64,000 nt of DNA. Source: JAAYAY01 sp964563135. Lineage in GTDB: Bacteria; Planctomycetota; Planctomycetia; Pirellulales; Thermoguttaceae. The notes under the pieces are model-generated. The model did not search any database and was not told the DNA's origin. It saw only the letters and a list, made by a program, of their open reading frames with translations. The stretch is from positions 12,323 through 76,322 of the forward strand of contig CAZLWV010000017.1 of the NCBI GenBank assembly GCA_964563135.1, read 5' to 3'. Both the position numbers and the translations under genes were made by a program. Below are positions 46,175 to 55,339 of the stretch, piece by piece (the first letter of the stretch is position 1; every line of letters begins with the position of its first letter).

Positions 46175-47362
46175 TCAGCCCGTGCGAATCTGGCGCCGGT
46201 ACCGCGCTGGAGTCGTGCCGAGGGCCTGGCGGAATACCTGCCCCAGGTAGCTTGCGCTGCCGTAGCCGGTTGCCTCCGCAATCTTCGGAACGGGAAGATC
46301 CGTTTCGGTGAGAAGCTGCTTGGCCCGCTCCAACCGCACCCGCTGGATTTCGGCATGGACGGTTCGCCCCATGGTTCTCTGGAAGCGGATTTCCAGGCTC
46401 CGCCGGGAGAGCTGCACGTGGGAGACAACATCGTCCACACCGATCGGGCTGGCGGCATTGTCGTGCAAGAAACGGAGCGCTGAGGCCACCTCCCTGTCGT
46501 CCAGGGCGATGATGTCCGTCGAACGCCGCACGACAACATGGAGCGGTTCGACGACGAGCGTCTGCTTCCGGCAGACTCGCCCCCGCATCATCTTGTCGAG
46601 CAGGGCGGCCACACGGTAGCCGCCGGCTTCGGAATTGAGCGCCACACTCGACAGCGGCGGGTCGGCCAGATCGCAGAGCAGTTCATCGTTGTCCACTCCG
46701 ATGACCGCGAGCTGCTCGGGAACGAGGATGCCGGCCTCCCGGCAGGCCTCGAGAACCTGCCTCCCGCGGTCGTCGTTGCAGGCCATCACACCGATCGGCA
46801 TCGGCAGCTCGCTCAGCCACCGGGCCAGCCGTTCCTGTTCCCGCTCCCAGCGGCGACTGCGCCTGCTCCGTGGCAACGGATAGATGAGCGGGTCGAAGCC
46901 GGCCTCCCGCAGACGTTTGCGGAACCCTTCCTCGCGCCGTTCCGACCAGACTCGCCCCGGAACCCCGACGAATCCGAACCGCGTGAAACCTCGCGACAAA
47001 AGGTGTTCGGCCGCCATCCTGGCCGCCTGGAAGGAGTCGGATGCAACCTCGCTCAATGCGGCCAACGGGCTGTCCACCGCCAGTTGCGACGAGGAAAGAT
47101 CCAGGGCGATCGTGGGGAGGCCTGTCTCGAGGATCGCCCTGGCAACGCGAGGCGTTTCAATCCGGGCGATGATCCCCGTCCCCCCCCACTGGCGCATCCT
47201 CGGAACCGCCTGTTCGAAATCGCCCGGAGTGACATAAAAACTCCACGGACCGTGGAGACGGGCGTAGCTGACGATTCCTCGCAGCAGCCCACGGCCGTAA
47301 CCGCGAGCCGTTTCGACGAGCAGTGCCACCTTCGGGATGTCGGGACTGCAGAGCCTGGCCAT
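46175..47362 (-). CDS. XylR-type AraC-family transcriptional regulator
   Basis: Encodes 395 residues from ATG 47362. The N-terminal two thirds have a LacI/PBP1-like sugar-binding fold (KVALLVETARGYGRGLLRGI, GIIARIETPRVARAI, GFVGVPGRVWSERREEGF, VIGVDNDELLCDLADPPLSSV). The C-terminal about 100 residues carry the AraC double helix-turn-helix, with VQLSRRSLEIRFQRTMG and IAEATGYGSASYLGQVFRQ. This is the XylR layout of sugar-responsive regulators. It is not next to any sugar catabolic gene in the window, so its target is unknown. Confidence 0.92.
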   Translation of the reverse strand: MARLCSPDIPKVALLVETARGYGRGLLRGIVSYARLHGPWSFYVTPGDFEQAVPRMRQWGGTGIIARIETPRVARAILETGLPTIALDLSSSQLAVDSPLAALSEVASDSFQAARMAAEHLLSRGFTRFGFVGVPGRVWSERREEGFRKRLREAGFDPLIYPLPRSRRSRRWEREQERLARWLSELPMPIGVMACNDDRGRQVLEACREAGILVPEQLAVIGVDNDELLCDLADPPLSSVALNSEAGGYRVAALLDKMMRGRVCRKQTLVVEPLHVVVRRSTDIIALDDREVASALRFLHDNAASPIGVDDVVSHVQLSRRSLEIRFQRTMGRTVHAEIQRVRLERAKQLLTETDLPVPKIAEATGYGSASYLGQVFRQALGTTPARYRRQIRTG

Positions 47363-47485
47363 GGGTTCTATTGTATTTCGAGGATCCCAGAAGAGAAGTA
47401 AGGATTGGGCCGGCAAACCGGCCGCGAAGGATGCCAGGCCGGACTCCCCCTGCGTTTCCTGGATCGGCGGGCCGGCGCTGGAGCG

Positions 47486-49312
47486 TCAGGCGGCCAACCG
47501 GATCGGCCCGCTGGGCGACTTCAGATCGAACAACCCGAAGATCTCCTTCTGCGTCAGCCCCAGCTTGTTCTGGGGCCGGTCGGTGCCGGACAGGATTGTC
47601 TCGAAGAGTTCCCGTTTCTCTTCCAGGACAAGATTGATGCGCTCCTCGATCGTGTCCGACGCCAGGAACCGGGTGACCGTGACCGGGCCGGCTGCGCCGA
47701 TGCGGTGCGCCCGGTTGACCGCCTGGTCCTCGATAGCCGGGTTCCACCAGCGGTCGAACAGAAAGACGTACTCGCAGAACTGGAGATTGAGCCCCACTCC
47801 CCCCGCTCCGTAACTTATCAGGAGCGCATGTTTTTCGGGCGAGTTGCGGAATTCCTCGATGATCGCGTTGCGTCGCTGCGGCGGGATCTTGCCATGGTAT
47901 TCGAGGGGGCCGAACTGTTCCAGCCGCTTCGACAGGCATTGGAGCGTACTGACCCACTGGCTGAAGATCAGCGCCTTGCGGCCGCTGGCAGCCACCTCCT
48001 CCAGGTCGGCTTCAAGACGCTCGAACTTGGCGCTTGCCCCTGTCGCCGGGTCGAAGTTGCAGATCTGCTTCAGTCTCAGGATCAGCTCGAAGACGTGCTG
48101 GATCGTGGCCTCGTCCCCCATCTCGCTCAGCCGCAGGACACCATCGTCTTCGGCCAACCGATAGGTTTCGCGCTGTTCCGGCAGAAGCTCCACCGCCGCA
48201 TCGCGGAACATCTTGGGAGGCAGTTCGGTGAGCACCTTGTCCTTGGTCCGCCGGATGATGTAGTCGCTCACGCACTGCCCCATTGCGCTGGGCTTCATCT
48301 CGGATGACAGATGGCCGGGCACCAGGAACTCGAAGATCCCCACCAGGTCCTCGGCGCAGTTCTCGACCGGCGTGCCGGTCAGGGCCCAATTCCTCGACCG
48401 GGCGATCGAACAGGCAATCTGGCTGGTGGTGCTGCGGCGGTTCTTGATCCGCTGCGCCTCATCGAGCACCGCCAGGTCGAAGCGGAGGGGCCCGCAGCCG
48501 CTCGTGTCGGTTCCTTCAAACAGCTCGCGGTCGCGGAGGATCAGCTCGTAATTGGCGATCTTGACCGGTACATCGGCCAGTTGCCACTGCCAGCGGCGGC
48601 GATTGTGGTCCCCTTCGACAATGGCCACCGGGATCTCCGGTGCCCACAGGGTGAACTCCCGCTGCCAGTTCGAAACCAGCGGTTTCGGGCACACCAGCAG
48701 CACCGATCGGATCTCGCCACTTCGAAGCAGCAGCCGAATCGCCGTGATCGCCTGCATCGTCTTGCCCAGCCCCATCTCGTCGGCAAGGATCGCGGCCTCG
48801 CGCACGTAGAGAAACGCGATCCCTTCCATCTGGTAGGGAAAAGGCACAAACGGGAACTCGAGCGACCGCTCTGAAAGCACCATCTCCAGCGATGGCTGGA
48901 GAAGATACTGCAGGCGATCTTCCAGCTTGATCACATCCTTCGGGGGACGGATTCTCGTCGTGCCGGCAAGTCGCGGAATCAGTCCGGCGCCTGCCGCGGC
49001 AGAAGACGTGCCTTGCCGCCCTGGGATCGAGACGGCTGCGAATCTGTCGGCCCCGCTACCCTGGCTGCTGAAGACGAAACTGCGCACGGGAACCCGCGGC
49101 GTCTCGATGGGGATTCGCACCGTCTTGAGCCGTGCTCCCGCCAGCTCGATCGCGGCCACCGGAACAAGCACGTCGCGCTCCAGAGCGCGGTTCCAGCCGG
49201 TCACATGGGCACGAACATCCAGGCCGAGCTGCTGCTGGTGGGTCGATGGCGGCGAGGCGCAGGTCCAGTGATGGCTTCCGTCGCTGCCGCAGGGAGCAAA
49301 TTCGTCGGGCAT
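47486..49312 (-). CDS. SNF2/SWI2-family helicase
   Basis: Encodes 608 residues from ATG 49312. After about 150 N-terminal residues of unknown fold come the SNF2 motifs: ILADEMGLGKTMQ (I), LLVCPKPLVSNWQREF (Ia), LDEAQRIKN (II, DEAQ), ALTGTPVEN (III), ALIFSQWVSTLQ (IV), LISYGAGGVGLNLQ (V) and RAHRIGA (VI). The enzyme translocates on double-stranded DNA with ATP and does not necessarily unwind it. The gene lies 5 bp after the stop of the unknown gene at 49318-49911, so the two are probably one transcript and may work together. Confidence 0.92.
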   Translation of the reverse strand: MPDEFAPCGSDGSHHWTCASPPSTHQQQLGLDVRAHVTGWNRALERDVLVPVAAIELAGARLKTVRIPIETPRVPVRSFVFSSQGSGADRFAAVSIPGRQGTSSAAAGAGLIPRLAGTTRIRPPKDVIKLEDRLQYLLQPSLEMVLSERSLEFPFVPFPYQMEGIAFLYVREAAILADEMGLGKTMQAITAIRLLLRSGEIRSVLLVCPKPLVSNWQREFTLWAPEIPVAIVEGDHNRRRWQWQLADVPVKIANYELILRDRELFEGTDTSGCGPLRFDLAVLDEAQRIKNRRSTTSQIACSIARSRNWALTGTPVENCAEDLVGIFEFLVPGHLSSEMKPSAMGQCVSDYIIRRTKDKVLTELPPKMFRDAAVELLPEQRETYRLAEDDGVLRLSEMGDEATIQHVFELILRLKQICNFDPATGASAKFERLEADLEEVAASGRKALIFSQWVSTLQCLSKRLEQFGPLEYHGKIPPQRRNAIIEEFRNSPEKHALLISYGAGGVGLNLQFCEYVFLFDRWWNPAIEDQAVNRAHRIGAAGPVTVTRFLASDTIEERINLVLEEKRELFETILSGTDRPQNKLGLTQKEIFGLFDLKSPSGPIRLAA

Positions 49313-49317
49313 AGAGT

Positions 49318-49911
49318 CTATTGGCCTCCGCGCCGCGCTTCGTCGATCGCCGCGCGAATGCGATCGAACGGCTCGGACAGATCCAAGCTCGCGGCAACGG
49401 TTCCGATCTGCTGCACCACCGCATCCTCGGCCCGGCGGTCCGGGTTGCTGCAACGCATGGCCAGCCGCTGCCCCCCCGCTTCGAAGAAACGGAGATTGGG
49501 CTCCGCAGCCTGGGCCCGGTCATACCGCCATGTCCGGCCGTTGTTGTCGGTATCCTGCTCCGTCGCCGGTTGGGCCGCTGGTTGCCCCCCCCCAACGAGA
49601 ATCACGGGCAAAGTGACAAACTCACTGACAGCAAGCACCGGCTCACAGTCGGTAAGAACCAGTTCCGTCGGGCTCTTCCCCTGCTCAAGTAGGGTTCGCC
49701 CGATCTGCTCGCCATAGAGATACGGACGAAGCGTCGGCCCGTACAGGATTTCCTGGGCACGATTTGGGCGAATCGGCGCCGTACAATGAAACTCCAAAGG
49801 TCTGCCCGCCCGGTTGAGGACGAGGTATCCCCCAAAAAGCCCGCATTTGCGGTCTTCCACAACCGTAAGGAAACCTAGCAGGCCTTCCGAACCGGCAACA
49901 GACGCTGTCAT
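49318..49911 (-). CDS. conserved hypothetical protein paired with the SNF2 helicase
   Basis: Encodes 197 residues from ATG 49911, with AGGAAGA upstream; a longer frame to 49950 is less likely. The N-terminal part includes GFLTVVEDRKCGLFGGYLVLN and EFHCTAPIRPNRAQEILYG, then an acidic/low-complexity stretch and a C-terminal helix (SEPFDRIRAAIDEA). I do not recognise a family. It ends 5 bp before the helicase start, so it is likely a partner of that enzyme. Confidence 0.7.
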   Translation of the reverse strand: MTASVAGSEGLLGFLTVVEDRKCGLFGGYLVLNRAGRPLEFHCTAPIRPNRAQEILYGPTLRPYLYGEQIGRTLLEQGKSPTELVLTDCEPVLAVSEFVTLPVILVGGGQPAAQPATEQDTDNNGRTWRYDRAQAAEPNLRFFEAGGQRLAMRCSNPDRRAEDAVVQQIGTVAASLDLSEPFDRIRAAIDEARRGGQ

Positions 49912-50323
49912 TGATCTTCCTGCCTCTCCCCGTACACCCAAGCTGCGCATCTTCTCAATCAGGGACCGCCGTGATAGTTCCTCTCGGTAATTCGGGCCGT
50001 GACACCCGCGGACTTTAACGCTCGCTCCGCGCCAATCTGTCGGTCGAGCGGCATCTGAGGATTACAGAATCGATGCCTCTTCGGGCAACTTCCTGCAAGG
50101 TGCCGCCAGTTGCCCCACCGCCTGGAAACCGGCCCGTCCCATTCGCGGGTATGGCAGCGTGATCCCAAAATCCGCGCCGGCACATATCGTCCTTGCGGCC
50201 TGTATCGCCTGGGTAATCTGTAAACGCTGCAAGCTGAAGACTTGCACGCATAATGACGAACGTGAGGCTCGACTTTGCCGCCCGGTCGTGCTTATACTGG
50301 AAGTCTGAAAGGAAAAGGCACCT
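49912..50323. other. divergent intergenic region
   Basis: About 410 bp between two divergent genes, so both promoters should be here. No motif is placed and no gene is supported. Confidence 0.4.
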
Positions 50324-50794
50324 ATGACAGATCATAACCGTCCTCAACCCTCCTTCTTCAGCCAGATTGACGTTTCCCACGGCGCGCCCGCTCCGCCGGC
50401 TCATTCGGGCGCCGCAATGTTTGCCGAAATGGCCGGACTGCTGCGAGCCATGCTTGCCGCACAAGACCGCCAGAACGAATTGCTGGAAGAGCTTGTCAAC
50501 CAGATGGGTGCCGCTCAGCGTCAACGGGCGGCCGAGCTCGGCCAGTGGAAACAGGCCAATCCGAAGCTCGCCCGCGCCTGCCGCATGGCCGCAGAATCGC
50601 TCAGCAAGATCCAGACTGAATACCTGGAAACACTTACCGGCGAGATCGGCGAGAACTTCGAAACCCTTCGCGATGGCGAATTCATGCTCAACGAGTTCGT
50701 TGATCGATTCGGACCGCGAGTGGCCCACCTCAACGGTTTGCTCCAGGTGCTGTCGCAACTGAGTGCCACCCCCGATTCGTCGCACGTCCACTGA
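50324..50794 (+). CDS. conserved hypothetical coiled-coil protein
   Basis: Encodes 156 residues; GGAAAAGG lies about 7 nt before the ATG. The N-terminal 30 residues are Pro/Ser-rich. The rest is helical and charged (LLRAMLAAQDRQNELLEEL, AACRMAAESLSKIQTEYL-like, ENFETLRDGEFMLNEFVDRF), a probable coiled coil. There is no signal peptide or catalytic motif, and I do not recognise it beyond that. Confidence 0.7.
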   Translation: MTDHNRPQPSFFSQIDVSHGAPAPPAHSGAAMFAEMAGLLRAMLAAQDRQNELLEELVNQMGAAQRQRAAELGQWKQANPKLARACRMAAESLSKIQTEYLETLTGEIGENFETLRDGEFMLNEFVDRFGPRVAHLNGLLQVLSQLSATPDSSHVH

Positions 50795-51062
50795 CGCCTG
50801 CCGGGCGGAGCCAGCGTTGTCTCGGGCGGTGCAGGGGACCGCTTAATCCACTGCGACAACCGCCGACAAGTCCTCCCGCACCGGGTGGCCGGCTGCAGCA
50901 ACCGAAGTTCGGGGTTGGCTTCTGGAGCCCCCGGCAAACCGGGATCCCCTCGCGGCCCTGTTCGGCACGATCACGGCAGTTGCCGATCTGGCCCGCTCAT
51001 GCCCCTCGACTTCGCCCTGTCGAGTTCTAAAATTGGAGAATGACCAGGCAGCAGGTTCTCCC

Positions 51063-52199
51063 ATGCGATACCCACCCCACAGCCACCTTCTCCACTGGAT
51101 TGCGGTCCTGCTGAGCCTCGCCGGCCTGGCGCGGGCCGAAGCAGCGGAAGGTCCTGCCGGTTGGCCCCTGTTTCGCGGCGACCCCCTGGCAACGGGCGTT
51201 GCCAGGACCGAGCTGCCCGAGAGCCCCGAAGTCGTCTGGACCTTCAAGATCGAAGAAGGGGGATTCGAGTCGACGGCCGCGATCGTCAACGACCGCGTCT
51301 TCATCGGTGCCACCGACGGCAGCCTCTATTGCCTCGAGTTCCAGTCGGGAAAGAAACGCTGGGCATTCTCCACGGAATTGGGGTTCACCGCCTCGCCGTC
51401 GATCCAGGAAGGGCTGATCTACGTCGGCGACGTTGACGGACGTTTCCACTGTGTGTCGGCTGAGGATGGCAGCCAGCGCTGGCACTTCGATTCCGAGGCG
51501 GAGGTCAATTCCAGCGCCAATTTCTATCAGGACAAGGTGCTGTTCGGTTCCCAGGATGGGAGACTCTATTGCCTCAAGCGGGATTCGGGCGAACTGGCCT
51601 GGAAGTACGAGAGCCAGGACCAGATCCGCTGCTTTCCCACGATCGTCGAGAACCGTGCCTTTGTGGCCGGGTGCGACGGAAGCCTTCACGTGATCGATCT
51701 CGACCAGGGCAACGAGATCGGAAGCGTGCCTATCGAGGCCCCCACCGGTTCCACGCCTGCCGTCCTGGGCGAACTGCTGTTCGTCGGGACCGAAGGTTCG
51801 ACGTTTTTCGGTATCGACTGGAAGACCCCCAAAATCGTCTGGCAGTACGCGGCCCAGCAGCGACAAATGCCGTTTCGCAGCTCCGCCGCGGTTACCGCAA
51901 AGGTGGTCGTGGTGGGATCCCTCGACAAATCCGTGCACGCCCTGGAGCCCGCCACCGGCAAACCGCTCTGGACCTTTGCCACCCGAGGAAAAATCGAAGG
52001 CTCGCCCGTGATCGTCGGCGATCGGGTCTTCGTCGGATCGGGAGACGGGCGGCTCTACGCCCTCGACCTTCAGACCGGCCGCGAGGTATGGCAGTACGAG
52101 GCGGGCGGGTCGCTGGTCGCCTCACCGGCTGTCGTCGACCACCGGCTCGTGATCGGAACCGACGAGGGAACCCTGCTCTGCTTCGGGAAGAAACCGTAG
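51063..52199 (+). CDS. PQQ-like beta-propeller protein, exported
   Basis: Encodes 378 residues from ATG 51063; a TTG at 51033 is possible but would precede the signal. The signal peptide is about 1-28 (HWIAVLLSLAGLARAEAA). The rest is seven or eight blades with the PQQ-like motif, such as VFIGATDGSLYCLEFQSG, IYVGDVDGRFHCVSAEDG, LFGSQDGRLYCLKRDSGE and VFVGSGDGRLYALDLQTG. Alternating W and GxxDG repeats mark the fold, and no catalytic PQQ ligand set was seen. Its stop is 37 bp before the GcvH-like gene, so it may lead that cluster. Confidence 0.87.
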   Translation: MRYPPHSHLLHWIAVLLSLAGLARAEAAEGPAGWPLFRGDPLATGVARTELPESPEVVWTFKIEEGGFESTAAIVNDRVFIGATDGSLYCLEFQSGKKRWAFSTELGFTASPSIQEGLIYVGDVDGRFHCVSAEDGSQRWHFDSEAEVNSSANFYQDKVLFGSQDGRLYCLKRDSGELAWKYESQDQIRCFPTIVENRAFVAGCDGSLHVIDLDQGNEIGSVPIEAPTGSTPAVLGELLFVGTEGSTFFGIDWKTPKIVWQYAAQQRQMPFRSSAAVTAKVVVVGSLDKSVHALEPATGKPLWTFATRGKIEGSPVIVGDRVFVGSGDGRLYALDLQTGREVWQYEAGGSLVASPAVVDHRLVIGTDEGTLLCFGKKP

Positions 52200-52236
52200 C
52201 CCCCGCTGCACCGTCCAACACCTCCCATCCGTCCCC

Positions 52237-52701
52237 ATGCCAAAGCCCCTGGTCTTCATGATGGGCCGCTCGCCGGCCATCCTGCCCGTCGACCGCCGAT
52301 ACGCCAGAAATCACATGTGGGTGCTCGGCGCCGGAGAGGTCCTCCGGCTCGGACTATCGGCCTACGCCGTGCGGCTCCTGGGCGATATGCATCACATTGA
52401 GTGGTCCGTGGCCGTGGGGGCCGAGATCCAGGCCGGCGGGCAGATCGGTTATGTGGAGGCCTCCAAGGCCACAAGCGACCTGTATTCGCCCGTCTCCGGC
52501 CGGGTTGAATCGATCAACGAGTCGCTCCTTTCCACCCCTGGTCTGGTCAACACGAATCTCTATGATTCCGCGTGGCTGCTGGATGTGCGAGGGTTGGGCG
52601 TGGACCTGCTGGAGCCGCAGCGGTACGTCCGCCATCTGGAGGCCGTATGGCCCTTCGCCGAGCGGCTCTTGAAAGGGCAAGCCGGCCGGAACACGAACTG
52701 A
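52237..52701 (+). CDS. GcvH-like lipoyl carrier protein
   Basis: Encodes 154 residues. The lipoyl domain is clear: GGQIGYVEASKATSDLYSPV with Lys77 in the attachment position (usual form VESVKAASD), then a tail with LVNTNLYDSAWLLD that matches the family's LVN-x(2,3)-Y/P-x-x-WL. No gcvT, gcvP or lipoyl synthase lies nearby. It is followed 32 bp later by the 4Fe-4S protein. GcvH-like carriers also serve in sulfur-oxidising (sHdr) systems outside glycine cleavage, so a non-glycine carrier role is plausible (inference). Confidence 0.85.
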   Translation: MPKPLVFMMGRSPAILPVDRRYARNHMWVLGAGEVLRLGLSAYAVRLLGDMHHIEWSVAVGAEIQAGGQIGYVEASKATSDLYSPVSGRVESINESLLSTPGLVNTNLYDSAWLLDVRGLGVDLLEPQRYVRHLEAVWPFAERLLKGQAGRNTN

Positions 52702-52733
52702 CTCCACCGTATCACCGCCAGCGGTAGCTTTCC

Positions 52734-53651
52734 ATGCCTGAAACCATCTCTGTGATCCTCTCCGAGCCGCGTCCGGGCGACGCGCAGCAGCAGGAATTGG
52801 TCGATTTCCTCTCCCGTGCCCTCGCGAGCCGGAAATCGATCAGTTTGACGAGCGTGCCTCACCTCTATGACCTCGATCCCGCGGGACCGACCATGGAGTT
52901 CCTGCGCCGGCTCGATGGCCCCATGATCGTGATCAGTTGGCTCCATCCCCGCGCGGCCTATTGGACGCTTCGAACAGGGGGTGTTGAAGGTCGGCTGGCA
53001 GACCCTTCGGACACGGCCGACCGGGAACAGCGTCCGCTTTGGTGCCTCGGCCTGCACTCCCGGGTCGATCCGCAGCAAATCCTTGACCAGGTCGACCGGA
53101 TCGCCGCCAACGCTCCCGCAGACCGGCCGGCGGAGGGCCTGTCCCACAACCGCCAGGTCGGCCTCCCACCGGCGGGGATTCCTGACAGCGGCGGGAGCCG
53201 TCAGGCCGGTTCTCCTGCGCTTTCCCAAGCGCCTCGTCGCCAGTGGGAAAACACCCGCGAGCGCTGGTACCCGGTGATCGATCGCGATCGCTGTTCAGGC
53301 TGCCTGGAATGTCTCAACTTCTGCCTTTTTGGGGTGTACGGCATGGACTCGGCCGATCGGCTCCTGATTGAACAGCCTGATGCCTGCCGCACCGGCTGCC
53401 CGGCGTGCAGCCGGATCTGTCCTGAAGGGGCGATCATGTTTCCCCAGCATGCCGACCCCGCAATTTCCGGCGGTGCCGAGGCCTCGTTGACGGGGCTCAA
53501 ACTGGATCTTTCCCAGTTGTTCAGCGGAGCCGACCCGGCCGATCTGGCCAGGGCCGAACGCGACAGCGCCCTCTCGCAGGTCCAGACGCAGCCAAAACCC
53601 GCCGATCGGCTCGACAACCTGGTTGATGAGCTCGATGAACTGGATATGTAG
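52734..53651 (+). CDS. 2x[4Fe-4S] ferredoxin-domain protein
   Basis: Encodes 305 residues. The N-terminal about 150 residues form an alpha/beta region of unknown type (DGPMIVISWLHPRAAYW). A Pro/Ser-rich linker precedes the ferredoxin module at about 180-235, with DRDRCSGCLECLNFCLFGVYG and CRTGCPACSRICPEGAIMF. Each set supplies four cysteines for one [4Fe-4S] cluster. The C-terminus is Asp/Glu-rich. Lying between the lipoyl carrier and the double-cubane reductase, it is a candidate electron donor for them. Confidence 0.88.
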   Translation: MPETISVILSEPRPGDAQQQELVDFLSRALASRKSISLTSVPHLYDLDPAGPTMEFLRRLDGPMIVISWLHPRAAYWTLRTGGVEGRLADPSDTADREQRPLWCLGLHSRVDPQQILDQVDRIAANAPADRPAEGLSHNRQVGLPPAGIPDSGGSRQAGSPALSQAPRRQWENTRERWYPVIDRDRCSGCLECLNFCLFGVYGMDSADRLLIEQPDACRTGCPACSRICPEGAIMFPQHADPAISGGAEASLTGLKLDLSQLFSGADPADLARAERDSALSQVQTQPKPADRLDNLVDELDELDM

Positions 53652-54017
53652 AGGGGCCCGCCCGAAAGACCCGAGAACCCATCGGCCGCCTGGGATCGAG
53701 CCGGGCTCAGTGGCGGGCTCTTGTCCGGGCAGGCTGAAGCCTGAACCCCAGCCACTCTTTCGCCCGCAAGGCGGCGTGTCGGTCCTTGCCAGGCAGCGCT
53801 CGAGCGACTACGCTGCTCCTATCCGGTGAAACCCAGGTGGGGGCCGACGAAAGCCGGTCCGACAAAAGGCCCGTCCCAGGACTGCCAGAGAGACCTTCCA
53901 CGGGCGCTAGCTCAGGGCGGCGGCCGGATTTCTGGGATCGGCTTCAGCCGTGGCGCCTTCACCGTTGCGGGAATCCCGCCAGGACTCGCCTCCCCATCAT
54001 TCCTTGGAGAATCGACC
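53652..54017. other. spacer before the HgdB-type gene
   Basis: This 366 bp region holds no convincing gene. GGAGA (54006-54010) is the ribosome site of the next gene. A promoter could lie here, so the cassette may be two transcripts. Confidence 0.4.
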
Positions 54018-55262
54018 ATGAATGCTTCATCGCACGGCTGCGGTTCCAGCGGCAAACCGGCAGGCAGCGACGCTTGCCGGCCGGCTGCCTGCTGTTCCGG
54101 TTCTCCTTCGCCGGCCGCCGCCACACCCTGCGAGCATTTCGGCCGCATGATCGCCAACTGCCTCGAATATGCCAGGGGGGCCAAAGCCCAGGGCCGACCC
54201 ATCGTGGGTATCATGTGCGAATACACGCCGCGGGAGTTGATTCTTGCCGGCGGCGGCGTGCCGGTCTGCCTGTGCGGCGGGGCGGCGGAGACGATTCCCG
54301 CGGCCGAAACGCAACTGCCCGCCAATCTGTGTCCGCTGATCAAGTCGACCTACGGATATCATGTCCAGAAGAGCAATCCTTTCCTCGAGATGGCCGACCT
54401 GATCGTGGCCGAGACCACCTGCGACGGCAAGAAAAAGATGTACGAACTCCTCGGCGAGACCCGCCCCGTCTACGTGCTCGAGCTGCCCCAGAAGGTCGAC
54501 GACCCGGACGCCCTTGACCACTGGCGGACCGAGCTCCGCAAGTTCCGTGCGTTCCTGGAGGATCGCTGGAACGTCGCGATCAGCGACCAGTGCATTCGCA
54601 ACGCCATCGGCGTCATGAACGAGGAACGATTCCTGCGCCGCCGACTGGCCTCGCTGATGGCGGCCGAGTGCCCGCCGCTCAGCGGACGGCAGCTGCTCGA
54701 CCTGAAGAGCAGCATCTCCGGGCTGAAGGCCGACTTCGAGCAGTACGAGAAGGCCTTCGAAACCCTCAGCCGCAAGCAGCCGTGCAGCCGCACGGCCTCG
54801 CCGGTGCGCGTGCTTTTGACCGGCGTGCCCATGGCCCACGGGGCGGAGCGGGTGCTCGATATCATCGAGGATAGCGGCGGCCTGGTGGTGGCCATGGAGA
54901 ACTGCACCGGCCTGAAACCGATCCTCGACGACGTCGATGCCGACGCGTCCGACCCGATCATCGCCCTGGCCGACAAGTACTTCCACCTTCCCTGCTCGGT
55001 GATGACCCGCAACGATCGGCGGCTCGAGTCGCTTCGGCGCCTGGCCGAATCCTATCGCCCCGATTGCGTGATTGAACTCGTCTGGCAGGCGTGCCTGACC
55101 TACGACGTCGAATCCCGCCGGGTAAGACGTTGTGCGGAGGAGCAACTCGGAATCCCCTACCTGCGGATCGAAACCGATTACTCCCCCTCCGATTCCGGCC
55201 GGATCGCCGTGCGCGTGGAAGGGCTCCTCGAGACCATCCGTGCCGGCGCCGCCAGATCATGA
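54018..55262 (+). CDS. HgdB-type double-cubane cluster reductase (2-hydroxyacyl-CoA dehydratase family)
   Basis: Encodes 414 residues; GGAGA is 7 nt upstream of the ATG. The HgdB/FldC fold shows GIMCEYTPRELILAGGGVPV (Cys67), PANLCPLIKSTYG (Cys105), ETTCDGKKKMYELLG (Cys135), VAMENCTGLKP (Cys296) and the C-terminal ETDYSPSDSGRI. The single-chain layout with repeated Cys fits the double-cubane cluster proteins (YjiM-like), which use ATP-driven electrons to reduce small molecules or acyl-CoAs. The activase gene follows 77 bp later. The first 40 residues are rich in Cys (CRPAACCSGS), unlike typical HgdB proteins. The substrate is unknown. Confidence 0.87.
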   Translation: MNASSHGCGSSGKPAGSDACRPAACCSGSPSPAAATPCEHFGRMIANCLEYARGAKAQGRPIVGIMCEYTPRELILAGGGVPVCLCGGAAETIPAAETQLPANLCPLIKSTYGYHVQKSNPFLEMADLIVAETTCDGKKKMYELLGETRPVYVLELPQKVDDPDALDHWRTELRKFRAFLEDRWNVAISDQCIRNAIGVMNEERFLRRRLASLMAAECPPLSGRQLLDLKSSISGLKADFEQYEKAFETLSRKQPCSRTASPVRVLLTGVPMAHGAERVLDIIEDSGGLVVAMENCTGLKPILDDVDADASDPIIALADKYFHLPCSVMTRNDRRLESLRRLAESYRPDCVIELVWQACLTYDVESRRVRRCAEEQLGIPYLRIETDYSPSDSGRIAVRVEGLLETIRAGAARS

Positions 55263-55339
55263 ACCGTGTCGGCTGGGCAACTGGTATTGAGATCCAGAAG
55301 TAGTTGGTTTCCTGCTCCCAGTTTGGTTGGACATTCAAG

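Noticed and set aside
53652..54017. Possible riboswitch before the HgdB-type gene
   Set aside because: Some G-rich and GAAACC-like pieces are present, but no conserved core or pairing of a known riboswitch could be built.
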